From Candidatus Humimicrobium oleiphilum (GTDB lineage: Bacteria; Actinomycetota; Humimicrobiia; Humimicrobiales; Humimicrobiaceae), in contig DBPS01000048.1 in assembly GCA_002304935.1 (NCBI GenBank), positions 22,977 to 61,050 of the forward strand: a stretch of DNA of 38,074 nt, written 5' to 3'. A program made the translations under genes and the position numbers. Positions 5,269 to 13,700 of this stretch are shown piece after piece. The first letter of the stretch is position 1, and every line of letters begins with the position of its first letter. The notes beneath the pieces were generated by a model, which was given only the letters and a program-made list of their open reading frames with translations, ran no database searches and had not been told where the DNA came from.

Positions 5269-6090
5269 TTAAATATTTAATCCGAAGAACTGTACTGCAT
5301 TCCTGGTAGTAGCAGCTGCAACTTCGTCAAGTTCCATTTCTTTTAATTCTGCAAGTTCCTGAGCAATAAAAACAACATTAGACGGGTAGTTTTCCTGTCC
5401 TCTTTTTGGTTGTGGCGCCAGGAAAGGTGCATCAGTTTCAATAAACATTTTTTCAATTGGTGCTATCTTTGCTACTTCCTTTATATTTTTTGCATTCGGG
5501 AAAGTCAGTACGCCTGTAAATGATATATATACTCCTTCTTCTATGCATTTAAGCGCAAAACTTATATCTCCGGAGAAACAATGAAGAACTGCCCTGAATT
5601 GTTTTTCAGATGAATATTTTTTAATAATCCTTAATGTATCTTTATGAGCATCTCTGTCATGGATTACGACAGGTAAATTATTTTTTATTGCAAGTTCGAT
5701 CTGCATAACAAAAGCTTTTTCCTGGTCAGTCTGAGGAACCGGATTTTTAAAATAATCAAAACCTGTTTCACCAACTGCAGCTATTTTTTTATTATCTCTT
5801 ATGAGATTTTCCAGCAATGAAATTTCTTTTAAAGAAAATGTATCAGCATGATGCGGGTGCACACCGACTGTTGCAAAAACATTTTCAAATTTTTCTGCAA
5901 ACTTTACCGATTTTAAACTTCCTTCAATATCTGATCCTGTATTGATTATGTACCTTACTTTTGAGCTGGCTGCTTCATTTACAACTTCTTCCGGTGTTTT
6001 CTTCTCAATCATGTCCAGATGCGCATGGGTATCTATAAAAAAATTTTGTTTCTCAGGTTTCTTTGTAGCATCGTTTGTCATATTTTTCAT
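5269..6090 (-). CDS. tatD: TatD-family metal-dependent hydrolase/DNase
   Basis: This 273-residue TIM-barrel metallohydrolase has all expected ligands: DTHAHLDM (His22, His24), a VGVHPHHA strand, GETGFDYFKN (metal-bridging Glu), VIHDRDAH, LHCFSG and the terminal ETDAPFLAP aspartate. TatD enzymes act as 3'-5' exonucleases or D-aminoacyl-hydrolase-like enzymes. The precise substrate is not visible here. A few extra residues precede the barrel, and ATG 6081 (MTNDATKK) is an alternative start. The gene sits between metG and rsmA, the conserved position of this family. Confidence 0.95.
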   Translation of the reverse strand: MKNMTNDATKKPEKQNFFIDTHAHLDMIEKKTPEEVVNEAASSKVRYIINTGSDIEGSLKSVKFAEKFENVFATVGVHPHHADTFSLKEISLLENLIRDNKKIAAVGETGFDYFKNPVPQTDQEKAFVMQIELAIKNNLPVVIHDRDAHKDTLRIIKKYSSEKQFRAVLHCFSGDISFALKCIEEGVYISFTGVLTFPNAKNIKEVAKIAPIEKMFIETDAPFLAPQPKRGQENYPSNVVFIAQELAELKEMELDEVAAATTRNAVQFFGLNI

Positions 6091-6168
6091 TCCATTCTAA
6101 AAAAGTGGTTCTAATATGCTAATTTTTAAAAAAATATGTTTCATGAATTATCCTTTTATAAACAGGGA

Positions 6169-7713
6169 TTATTCTTCCTTAATTCTTGGAAATAGTATTT
6201 CTCTTTCTTTTAATTTTGTCTGTCCCTTAAAGCTGCCCCATTCGCCCATTGTGCTGAGATCAAACTCATCTCCTTTTAACTCTATGCCTATCTGCTCATG
6301 GATCTTCCTGCTTGCAACCGGCATAATCGGTGACAACATCAGGGAAGATAATCTTATTGATTCTATGAGAGTATATAGTATGAGATTTAGTTTGTCCTTA
6401 TCCCCTGCATCATCACTTTTTGCAAGATTCCATGGCTGGCTGTCTTCAATATATTTGTTTGCCATGTTCACAAATTCTGATATTTTTGAAATATAATCAT
6501 TAAATCGCACTTCCCCGGCACTTTCCAGACAATAATTTCTGACCTCTTCCCATTTTTCCTTAAATGCTTTATTGATATTTTTATTTTCAGGGACAATACC
6601 GTCACAATATTTTTCAATCATTACCATGGTCCGTGACAGGAGATTTCCGATATCATTGCTTAAATCAGAGTTAAATCTTCTAACAAAAAGATCATGGGTA
6701 AAGGAACCGTCAAGCCCGAATGATATTTCCCTCATTAAAAAATATCGCAATGGCTCTACCCCGTAACGCTCAGACAATTCATCAGGATCAAGTGTTATTC
6801 CTTTAGATTTTGAAAGCTTTTCGTGGCCAAGCATTACCCATCCATGGATTATTACCTGTTTTGGAAGAGGAAGACCCAGTGAAAGTAGTATTGCCGGCCA
6901 GATAAGGGTGTGGAATTTAAGAATATCTTTACCGATATGATGCTGGTCTGCCGGCCAGTATTTCTGATAAAGAGTTTCATCTTCCAGGGTATAACCGAGT
7001 GCAGAAAGATAATTCGTAAGAGCATCTACCCATACATAGCATACATGTTTGGAATCAAATCCAAGAGGAACTCCCCATTTTACGGTAGTCCTTGAAAAAC
7101 TGATGTCTTTTAATCCCTGTTCAATCAGGCCAAGGACTTCATTTCTTCTGGTCTCAGGTAAAATAAAATCTGGGTTTTTCTTGATATGTTCCAGTATTGC
7201 ATCCTGGTATTTTGAAAGCTTGAAAAAATAGTTCTCTTCTTTTATATATTCAACTTCCCTTCCACATTCAGGGCACTTTCCATCAACTATCTGGCTGTCA
7301 GTAAAAAAGGTTTCATCAGGTACACAGTACCAGCCTTCATAATGGCCTTTATACAGATCACCGTTATCTTTTAATTTTAAAAGAATATTCTGGACAACTT
7401 TCTCATGTTTTTCATCGCTTGTCCTGATAAAGGCATTATTGCTTATTTCAAAAAGCTCAAGCAGCCTTTTCATATCGTGGACCATGATATCTGTGTACTG
7501 TTTTGGAGTCATATTATTTGCCTGAGCGCTTTTTTCTATTTTCTGACCATGTTCATCCGAGCCGGTAAGGAAAAATACATCTTTGTCCAAAAGCCTGTTA
7601 AACCTTGCACATACATCTGCCAGTATTGCCTCATAAAAGAATCCGAGATGAAGCTTGCTATTCATATATGGTATTGCTGTAGTTATATAAAATTTTTCCT
7701 TTTTAGAATCCAT
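6169..7713 (-). CDS. metG: Methionyl-tRNA synthetase
   Basis: The 514-residue class I synthetase charges tRNA-Met. The HIGH-type motif is HLGF at residues 22-25, followed by DVFFLTGSDEHGQKI. KLSKSKG (KMSKS motif) occurs near residue 300. The insert GWYCVPDETFF...CPECGR carries three of four zinc-site cysteines, since the first knuckle reads CVPD, not CxxC. The C-terminal anticodon-binding helical domain is present, but the extra EMAP/Trbp111-like tRNA-binding domain of about 110 residues seen in longer bacterial enzymes is absent. AAAGGAAA lies just before the ATG. It is probably co-expressed with tatD and rsmA. Confidence 0.97.
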   Translation of the reverse strand: MDSKKEKFYITTAIPYMNSKLHLGFFYEAILADVCARFNRLLDKDVFFLTGSDEHGQKIEKSAQANNMTPKQYTDIMVHDMKRLLELFEISNNAFIRTSDEKHEKVVQNILLKLKDNGDLYKGHYEGWYCVPDETFFTDSQIVDGKCPECGREVEYIKEENYFFKLSKYQDAILEHIKKNPDFILPETRRNEVLGLIEQGLKDISFSRTTVKWGVPLGFDSKHVCYVWVDALTNYLSALGYTLEDETLYQKYWPADQHHIGKDILKFHTLIWPAILLSLGLPLPKQVIIHGWVMLGHEKLSKSKGITLDPDELSERYGVEPLRYFLMREISFGLDGSFTHDLFVRRFNSDLSNDIGNLLSRTMVMIEKYCDGIVPENKNINKAFKEKWEEVRNYCLESAGEVRFNDYISKISEFVNMANKYIEDSQPWNLAKSDDAGDKDKLNLILYTLIESIRLSSLMLSPIMPVASRKIHEQIGIELKGDEFDLSTMGEWGSFKGQTKLKEREILFPRIKEE

Positions 7714-7838
7714 CTGAATTTCCTTTTATTTGTTTTTATATAGATTTTATAATTATTTTACTTTAAAAAAGAAATATAGCACAAATAAGCACTTATTTTA
7801 AAATTAATTTAAATGAAATATCGCTGCTGCCAGTTTAA

Positions 7839-8738
7839 TTATTTAATAGTAATATAAATATTATAGAGGGTTTTTCTATCTATATTATATTCAGCCATTA
7901 TCTCCCTGAATGCTTCTTTTCTATCCAATCCCTTCTTTAGCAAGCCGCAAAGCAGAGTTCTGATTTCGTCAGTATTATAATCTTTTGACTTCACCTCTGT
8001 GTTTCCTTCAACGACAAAAACAATTTCTCCTTTAAGGGGCTTGCCTGCATTTTCTTTCTTTTTGATTTCATCAAGGAGCCAAATTATACGTCCCCTTAAG
8101 TATTCCTCGTAAATTTTTGTCATTTCCCTTGCAATGCAGGCATTTCTGTTGCCAAAAATTTTCAGGGTTATATCCATCAGTTTTAGCAATCTGTTGGGTG
8201 ATTCATAAAATATCAGGGTAAATGGAAGATTTTTTAATTTTTCAAGCTCATTTTTTATTTTCTGGTTTTGTCTGGGCAAAAATCCTATGAAAATAAATCT
8301 GTCCACCGGAAGTCCTGATGCCACAAGTGCGCTTACTGCTGCACTTGGACCCGGAATAACAGTAACAGGTATTTTTTCATCTATGCATCTTTTTACAATC
8401 TTGTATCCCGGATCTGAGACAAGAGGCGTTCCTGATTCAGAAACTATTGCGACATTCTTACCATTTTTTAGTTTTTCGATTATGTCCTCGGCTTTCTGTA
8501 AAGCAGAATTATCATGATAGCTCTGCAGCTCTTGTCTTTTTATATCATATCTGGCAAGAAGCTTTAAGGTTGTCCTTGTATCTTCAGCTATTATAAGATC
8601 CGAATTCTTTAAAGTTTCGATAAGCCTGAAACTCGCATCCCCGAGGTTGCCTATAGGTGTCGAGCATATAAAAAGTTTTCCGGAATTTTCAGTCATATTT
8701 TTCAGTGATTTTTTATTATCTTTTTTTATTTGTATCAT
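7839..8738 (-). CDS. rsmI: 16S rRNA 2'-O-ribose C1402 methyltransferase RsmI
   Basis: This 299-residue SAM-dependent methylase of the tetrapyrrole-methylase fold modifies the ribose of C1402 (E. coli numbering) in the 30S P site. Diagnostic segments are STPIGNLGDASFR, IAEDTRTTLKLL, SESGTPLVSDPGYKIV and VIPGPSAAVSAL. It has the standard domain and a C-terminal helical extension (LLKKGLDRKEAFREI). ATG 8696 (MTENSGK) is an alternative start, because no ribosome binding site is obvious at 8738 and the family usually begins close to 'GKLFICSTPIGNLGD'. It is the first gene of the run leading to metG. Confidence 0.95.
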   Translation of the reverse strand: MIQIKKDNKKSLKNMTENSGKLFICSTPIGNLGDASFRLIETLKNSDLIIAEDTRTTLKLLARYDIKRQELQSYHDNSALQKAEDIIEKLKNGKNVAIVSESGTPLVSDPGYKIVKRCIDEKIPVTVIPGPSAAVSALVASGLPVDRFIFIGFLPRQNQKIKNELEKLKNLPFTLIFYESPNRLLKLMDITLKIFGNRNACIAREMTKIYEEYLRGRIIWLLDEIKKKENAGKPLKGEIVFVVEGNTEVKSKDYNTDEIRTLLCGLLKKGLDRKEAFREIMAEYNIDRKTLYNIYITIK

Positions 8739-8987
8739 TTTTATTATTTATTACTTTTTTCTTACAAAACCAGCCTGTCTGTTTTACAAGGATAATACCT
8801 TATTAATCACTATCATTTATCAGCCGTCATTAATTTATTATTATATATCATTAAAAAACATAAGGTCTTCATTTTTTCGAACAATAAATAAAACATATTT
8901 TGTGTAGTTTGAGCAGTCTTATGAGAATTGGATTATTTATTTTGTTTGCAGAAAATTTCAGTCTTACCATACAGCACCCATTAACAA
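8739..8987. other. AT-rich intergenic region
   Basis: I see no open frame, RNA gene or clear repeat in this stretch. It must contain the rsmI promoter (minus strand), but no convincing -35/-10 pair stands out. Confidence 0.4.
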
Positions 8988-9019
8988 AATCATCTGGCAG
9001 TAGTTGCTGCCAGATGATT
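8988..9019 (-). terminator. Intrinsic terminator of the rubrerythrin gene
   Basis: AATCATCTGGCAG (8988-9000) and CTGCCAGATGATT (9007-9019) form a perfect 13-bp stem with a TAGTTG loop. On the minus strand it is followed by TTTTGTTAA, so it should end transcription coming from the rubrerythrin gene 90 bp away. A weaker T-run on the plus side means it may also block read-through in the other direction. Confidence 0.85.
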
Positions 9020-9108
9020 GAATAAATCATTTTACTTAATAAAAAGTAGCTTTCTAATTTTTAAATATTTTATATTATTAAATTTTTATCTCTTATTTTA
9101 TTTAGTCT

Positions 9109-9606
9109 TTATTTTATTAAAATATACTTTTCTCTGGGTGTAGAGCAAACCGGGCATTTGTCATCTGCCTTGCCGATAAATGTCATACCACATACTGGAC
9201 ATACCCATATATCTTCTTCTTTTATGTTATCAATATTTTCAAGATATGACTTATATAAGTTTGCATGTACTTCTTCGACAAAATTTGCATGGCTAAAGCT
9301 TCTCTTTGCTGAATTTTCTCCCTCAGTTTCTGCATCTTTGATCATCTGGGGATACATGTTCTGAAATTCATGTGTTTCTCCGCCAATTGCCTCTTTAAGA
9401 TTTTCAACAGTGTCTTTTATCCCACCCATTGCAGCAAGATGAGCATGTGCATGTATGGTTTCTGCTTCAGCAGCAGCCCTGAAAAGTTTTGCAACCTGTG
9501 CATAGCCTTCAGCATCTGCCTTTTTGGCAAAAGCAAGATATTTTCTGTTAGCCTGTGATTCTCCGGCAAAAGCTGCCTGCAGATTTGCAAGTGATTTTTC
9601 TTTCAT
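9109..9606 (-). CDS. rbr: Rubrerythrin
   Basis: This 165-residue protein is a non-haem di-iron peroxidase that reduces hydrogen peroxide in the cytoplasm of anaerobes. The N-terminal four-helix domain carries the first iron ligand Glu16 (AGESQANRKY) and the Glu49-x-x-His52 motif (AEAETIHAH), with later acidic ligands in the second helical half (FVEEVHANLY). The C-terminal rubredoxin domain has two CPVC pairs (Cys136/139 and Cys151/154) that hold one iron for electron transfer. It appears monocistronic, with an extended -10 promoter and its own terminator. Confidence 0.97.
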   Translation of the reverse strand: MKEKSLANLQAAFAGESQANRKYLAFAKKADAEGYAQVAKLFRAAAEAETIHAHAHLAAMGGIKDTVENLKEAIGGETHEFQNMYPQMIKDAETEGENSAKRSFSHANFVEEVHANLYKSYLENIDNIKEEDIWVCPVCGMTFIGKADDKCPVCSTPREKYILIK

Positions 9607-9655
9607 TATTTTACCCTTCTCTATAATTAAGAATTACTATTATTTACAAACTAAT

Positions 9656-9661
9656 ATTATA
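9656..9661 (-). promoter_or_regulatory. Extended -10 promoter of rubrerythrin
   Basis: The minus strand reads TGGTATAATATT, a perfect TATAAT preceded by the TGn extension. No good -35 is present, as is usual for extended -10 promoters. It is about 50 bp upstream of the start codon. Confidence 0.6.
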
Positions 9662-9700
9662 CCACAGTTTATTATAAATTATTATGATATTATTAAAAAT

Positions 9701-10396
9701 TTATCCTTCATTCATATCATCGTGAAGTACTTTATAATCACCGGTCAAAAATAAAAGGACTCTCTCTCCAATATTGACAGACTGATCCCCTATCCTTTCA
9801 AGATACCTTGTTGCAAGAGAAATGTTCGAAAGATAAAGAGCAAACTCTTCCTTGTTTATCTCATCATTTCCTACTGCAGATGCAAAGAGTTTCTTAAAAA
9901 TCACTCTTTGTATTTCATCGACTTCCATATCTATTTCATCCAGCTTTGCAGCAAGTTTTGCATCATGATTTTTTAGAGCTTTAAGTGCATCGGCAAGAAC
10001 TGTTTTTGCAAGTTTTGCCATTTCCCTGACAAGATCCAGTATTTCTGGAGTCATAAACATTGCTTTGTGCTTTTCCAGCCTGCGGGTTATCTTTGCTAGA
10101 TTTACTGCCAGGTCTCCTATCCTTTCAAGATATATGGCAATAATATTCATGGAATTTATAAGTCTCAAATCTTTTGCAAATGGCTGATATTCTGCATGAA
10201 TAAAAAGGCAATCCTGCTCAATTCTCATTTCAAGATCATCAATCCTGTCATCACCGTCAATGACTTTTTGTGCAATCTCAGAGTTGTCTTCTGTAAGTGA
10301 AGTTGTTGCTCCTTCAACCGCTTCCTGCACCAGTCTGCCCATCAGGTTTACATTTTTTGTTATTTCCTGTAATTTTTCATGAAATTTTTTAATCAT
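9701..10396 (-). CDS. phoU: PhoU phosphate-transport regulator
   Basis: The 231-residue protein consists of two PhoU three-helix repeats (about residues 10-110 and 115-215). Each carries the acidic metal-binding pattern: IDGDDRIDDLEMRIEQDCL with RLINSMNIIAIYLERIGDLAVN in the first, and LDEIDMEVDEIQRVIF with ISLATRYLERIGDQSVN in the second. PhoU links the Pst transporter to the PhoR-PhoB/P sensor and restrains phosphate uptake. It is the last gene of the pst cluster, 134 bp after pstA. PstB, its usual contact in the transporter, is not encoded between them. Confidence 0.96.
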   Translation of the reverse strand: MIKKFHEKLQEITKNVNLMGRLVQEAVEGATTSLTEDNSEIAQKVIDGDDRIDDLEMRIEQDCLFIHAEYQPFAKDLRLINSMNIIAIYLERIGDLAVNLAKITRRLEKHKAMFMTPEILDLVREMAKLAKTVLADALKALKNHDAKLAAKLDEIDMEVDEIQRVIFKKLFASAVGNDEINKEEFALYLSNISLATRYLERIGDQSVNIGERVLLFLTGDYKVLHDDMNEG

Positions 10397-10530
10397 GGTC
10401 TTTTGCTTCCATTAAGAAAATATTAAATTTAATAATATTGAATATAACAAAACTTACATATTAAATATATTAACAATAAATTAAAATATATAAAGCTTAT
10501 AAATATAATATATTTGTTTTTACCCGGGCA

Positions 10531-11385
10531 TTATGATAGCTCTCTTTTTTTCAGCCTCTGTCTTACCCTTATAATGCTTCCTATCACAGAAAAGAACAAT
10601 ACAAGAAAAAGCAATACGAGTGCTGTCCCCCACAGCATATCTTCAGGAGGATTGGTAACCTGGGTTGCAAGAACATAAAGATGATAAGGAAGAGCCATTG
10701 CCTGGTCAAGTATTGATTTTGGAAGTCCGGGTTGTGAAAAAGCTGCTACTGTAAAAATTATCGGTGCAGTTTCACCGGCCGCCCTTCCTATCCCTATCAC
10801 AGAACCGGTTATAATGCCTGGAAGTGCCTGGGGAAGCACTACTTTATAAATTGTCTGCCACTTTGTAGCGCCCAGCGCAAGCGAAGCCTGCCTGTAAGTA
10901 TCAGACACTGATTTTAAAGCTTCTTCTGTAGATGTAATTATTACAGGAAGGATCATAAGCGCCAGTGTCAGTGAGCCGGCCAGGATTGATTTGCCGAATC
11001 TGAGGAAAAGAACAAAAAATCCCAGCCCGAAAAGACCGAAGACAACAGAAGGAACGCCTGACATATTTATTATCGAGAGTCTTATTATCCTGGTTATTTT
11101 AGACTTTCCCGCGTATTCATTTATATAGATGGCTGCAAAAATACCGATTGGCAGGGCAAATATTATGGTGCCTATCATTAGGTAAAGTGTTCCCAGGATT
11201 GCCGGGAATATTCCACCTTCTCTCATCCCGTTTTCAGGGAAACCCAGAATAAAATTCAGATTTATTGCTCTGACACCCTTTACGATAAGAAAAATTATGA
11301 TGCCAAGTACAAAAGCCACTACTACAAGCGTGCAGAAAAGCAGAAGCCCATAAAATATTTTCTGTTGCAAGTATCTTTTTTTCAT
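10531..11385 (-). CDS. pstA: Phosphate ABC transporter permease PstA
   Basis: This 284-residue inner-membrane permease has about six transmembrane segments. The first is residues 8-35, and the ABC-coupling EAA loop appears as SLALGATKWQTIYKVVLPQALPGIITG. GGIFPAILGTLYLM and FAAIYINEYAG are typical PstA segments. With PstC it forms the phosphate channel and should dock to an ATPase (PstB). It follows pstC by 66 bp and is followed by phoU. No Shine-Dalgarno sequence is apparent. Confidence 0.95.
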   Translation of the reverse strand: MKKRYLQQKIFYGLLLFCTLVVVAFVLGIIIFLIVKGVRAINLNFILGFPENGMREGGIFPAILGTLYLMIGTIIFALPIGIFAAIYINEYAGKSKITRIIRLSIINMSGVPSVVFGLFGLGFFVLFLRFGKSILAGSLTLALMILPVIITSTEEALKSVSDTYRQASLALGATKWQTIYKVVLPQALPGIITGSVIGIGRAAGETAPIIFTVAAFSQPGLPKSILDQAMALPYHLYVLATQVTNPPEDMLWGTALVLLFLVLFFSVIGSIIRVRQRLKKRELS

Positions 11386-11451
11386 TTTAATTTTCAGCTT
11401 TTATTTTTATTGGCAAAATTTGTAAAACAAACAGGAACCTTTTTTTAATTT

Positions 11452-12330
11452 TTACATTTTTCTTATTCTTCCGATGAACCTGTCAGCTATGAAATTTATC
11501 AGAAACGTTATGATAAAAAGAACCAGGCCGATTGCAAACAAGGAAGAAAAATGCAGGCCTCCTCTTACGGTTTCCCCCATTTCAGCTGCAATAGTGGCGG
11601 TGATAGTTCTGACCGGCTGAAGCCAGGAGAAGACGATTCTTGGAGAGTTTCCAGTAACCATAAGAACAGTCATTGTCTCTCCCACTATTCTTCCAAGGCC
11701 AAGCATGATAGAAGCAACTATTCCTGATTTTGCAGCAGGCACCACAACTTTATATGTTGTTTCCCATTTGGTAGCTCCCAGTGCAAGTGAAGCATGCCTG
11801 TATTTTATGGGAACAGCATTTATTGCGTCTTCCGAAATGGATATTATTGTAGGAAGACTCATGAAAGCAAGCATTATTGAGCCTGCAAGTGCAGTAAGCC
11901 CTATAGGAAGGCCGAATGCTCTCTTAATAAGAGGCACAATAAGCTGAATACCTATAAAGCCTATTACTACCGAAGGTATTGTCGCAAGGATTTCGATTAC
12001 TGGCTTTAATGTCTCCCTTACAGCTCTGGGTGCAAGTTCTCCTATATAAATTGCTGCCCCAACACCAAGCGGAAGTGCAATTATTATAGCTCCAACCGTT
12101 ATGAGAGTGGAACCTGCAAGAAGCGGAAGAAGTCCGAATTTTTCAGTTGATGTCGGAGACCATCTGGTACCTGTAAGAAAATCAAAAATAGGATAGCCTG
12201 AAAAAAATTTAATGGAGTTATAAACAAGGAATATAAGTATTACAGTAAGCACTACTATGGAAATAATCCCATTTAAAAAAATGAATCTTGTTATAAGAAA
12301 ATTTTTAAAATTATTTAACTTTGATTTCAT
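11452..12330 (-). CDS. pstC: Phosphate ABC transporter permease PstC
   Basis: The 292-residue permease has about six membrane spans. Family signatures include GTRWSPTSTEKFGLLPLLAGS, LGVGAAIYIGELAPR, IEILATIPSVVIGFIG and the coupling loop SLALGATKWETTYKVVVPAA. It partners PstA to form the membrane channel through which PstS-delivered phosphate passes. It lies 111 bp downstream of a pstS gene and should be in the same transcript. Confidence 0.96.
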   Translation of the reverse strand: MKSKLNNFKNFLITRFIFLNGIISIVVLTVILIFLVYNSIKFFSGYPIFDFLTGTRWSPTSTEKFGLLPLLAGSTLITVGAIIIALPLGVGAAIYIGELAPRAVRETLKPVIEILATIPSVVIGFIGIQLIVPLIKRAFGLPIGLTALAGSIMLAFMSLPTIISISEDAINAVPIKYRHASLALGATKWETTYKVVVPAAKSGIVASIMLGLGRIVGETMTVLMVTGNSPRIVFSWLQPVRTITATIAAEMGETVRGGLHFSSLFAIGLVLFIITFLINFIADRFIGRIRKM

Positions 12331-12441
12331 TATATTTTTAAAAAATCACTTCTTATCTTATTCTAAAAACTAAAAAGTTGATAACCCTAATTCAATATTT
12401 ATTTAGATATTTTTCAATATATATTTTAAAAAAATTATTCC

Positions 12442-13398
12442 TTATTTTACCGGGACAAATCCGGCTTCAGCCCCTATTGACTGCCCTTTTTCACTTAATA
12501 TAAAATCAATATATCCTCTTGCAATGTCACTTATATTATTCTCATCGGCATAAACAAAAAGCTCTCTGGAAATAGGATATATCCTTTCTCTGACAGATTT
12601 TATTGAAGGCATTACATTCTGAGATGAATCATCCTCTTTTATATAAAGGATGTTCATTTCAGGTTTTACAAATCCCAGACCTACATATCCTATACAGTTG
12701 TCAGTATCTGATATATTATTTACTATCTCTGCATTGGAATTCAGCCTTATTGTCATCTGAGAATAATCGCTATCTTTTTTTGTTCCTTTTCTCTGAATTA
12801 TTTCTTCCAGAAAATATTCGCCCGTTCCTGAATTGGTATCTCTTGCAAATAGTATTATCTCTTTATCGGGACCTCCCAGCTCACTCCATCTTTTAATTTC
12901 TCCAGTATAGATTTTCGCCAGCTGTTCTAATGTAACTTCCTCTATATTTATGTTTTCAGAAGCAATTATGGCAATACCATCATATAAAACAGGGATTTCA
13001 CGTATTGTTATGCCGTTTTCTTCTGCGTTCTTAATTTCAGAATCTTTTATGTTTCTGGAAGAATTTGCTATATCTGTAGTACCATTGATTAGAGAAGCTA
13101 TTCCTTCACCGGAACCGCCGCCATTAACAGTTATCCTCCCACCAAACTCTTTATAGAATTCTTCTGCCCAGTTATTTGTTACTTCGAGCAAAGTCGTTGA
13201 ACCGGTCAGTACAAGCGTTTTCCCGTCAAACTTTTTTCCTGCTCCGTTATCAGAAGATTCGTCAGAAGAACCATCTGTTCCAGGCTTGCCGTTCCCAGTC
13301 TGTACTGATTGAGAATTGCTGCTGCAGCCTGAAAAAACAAAAGAGAAGATTATTGTGAGCATTAATAAAGAAAGAAATATTTTAGCAATTCTTAGCAT
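12442..13398 (-). CDS. pstS: PstS-type phosphate-binding lipoprotein (copy 1)
   Basis: This 318-residue protein is predicted to be exported and lipid-anchored, with a signal peptide (residues 1-24) ending in the lipobox FSGC. A Ser/Gly/Asp-rich linker runs to about residue 55. The binding domain has the PstS phosphate-contact pattern: TGSTTLLEV, GGGSGEGIASL and ARDTNSGTGEYF. It captures phosphate for PstCA. It is a paralogue of the neighbouring upstream gene (same linker type and motifs) and is adjacent to pstC. A 20-bp tandem repeat lies 22 bp upstream of its start. Confidence 0.95.
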   Translation of the reverse strand: MLRIAKIFLSLLMLTIIFSFVFSGCSSNSQSVQTGNGKPGTDGSSDESSDNGAGKKFDGKTLVLTGSTTLLEVTNNWAEEFYKEFGGRITVNGGGSGEGIASLINGTTDIANSSRNIKDSEIKNAEENGITIREIPVLYDGIAIIASENINIEEVTLEQLAKIYTGEIKRWSELGGPDKEIILFARDTNSGTGEYFLEEIIQRKGTKKDSDYSQMTIRLNSNAEIVNNISDTDNCIGYVGLGFVKPEMNILYIKEDDSSQNVMPSIKSVRERIYPISRELFVYADENNISDIARGYIDFILSEKGQSIGAEAGFVPVK

Positions 13399-13420
13399 AT
13401 AATAATTTTTACCACATAAT

Positions 13421-13460
13421 TTTTATTCTTTATATAAATTCTTTATTCTTTATATAAATT
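13421..13460. repeat. Tandem 20-bp repeat upstream of pstS copy 1
   Basis: Two adjacent 20-base units (13421-13440 and 13441-13460) differ at one base and share TTTATTCTTTATATAAATT. On the minus strand each unit contains a TATAAAG-like hexamer. It could be paired regulator half-sites or a slippage duplication. It does not match the E. coli Pho box. Confidence 0.55.
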
Positions 13461-13615
13461 TTATTTATAATCATCTCCAAATAAATCATTTACAAGCTGC
13501 CTGAAATTATAGTTTATAAATTAAATCCAGTAAAGAAAAGTTAAAGAGATGCAATCGTTCATACTCAAAAAAATAAGGGCTGACTATATGGCTTAATAAC
13601 CGCGGATTCCGTTAA

Positions 13616-13660
13616 TTAATGACAGGAGCTTGTTTCTATTTTCAAGTCTCCTGTCATTAA
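13616..13660 (-). terminator. Strong hairpin between the two pstS genes
   Basis: TTAATGACAGGAGCTTG (13616-13632) pairs with CAAG, a bulged T, and CTCCTGTCATTAA (13643-13660), giving 17 base pairs around a 10-base loop. It is 41 bp past the stop of pstS copy 2. No good T-run follows on the minus strand, so it may be a partial terminator or an mRNA-stabilising element that raises pstS copy 2 over the transporter genes. Confidence 0.6.
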
Positions 13661-13700
13661 TATCAAGGGAAGTTATTATGGTGTTTGAAAAAAATTAATT

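Noticed and set aside
7714..7838. T-box or SAM riboswitch before metG
   Set aside because: The 125-bp spacer has no T-box sequence, specifier hairpin or terminator pair.
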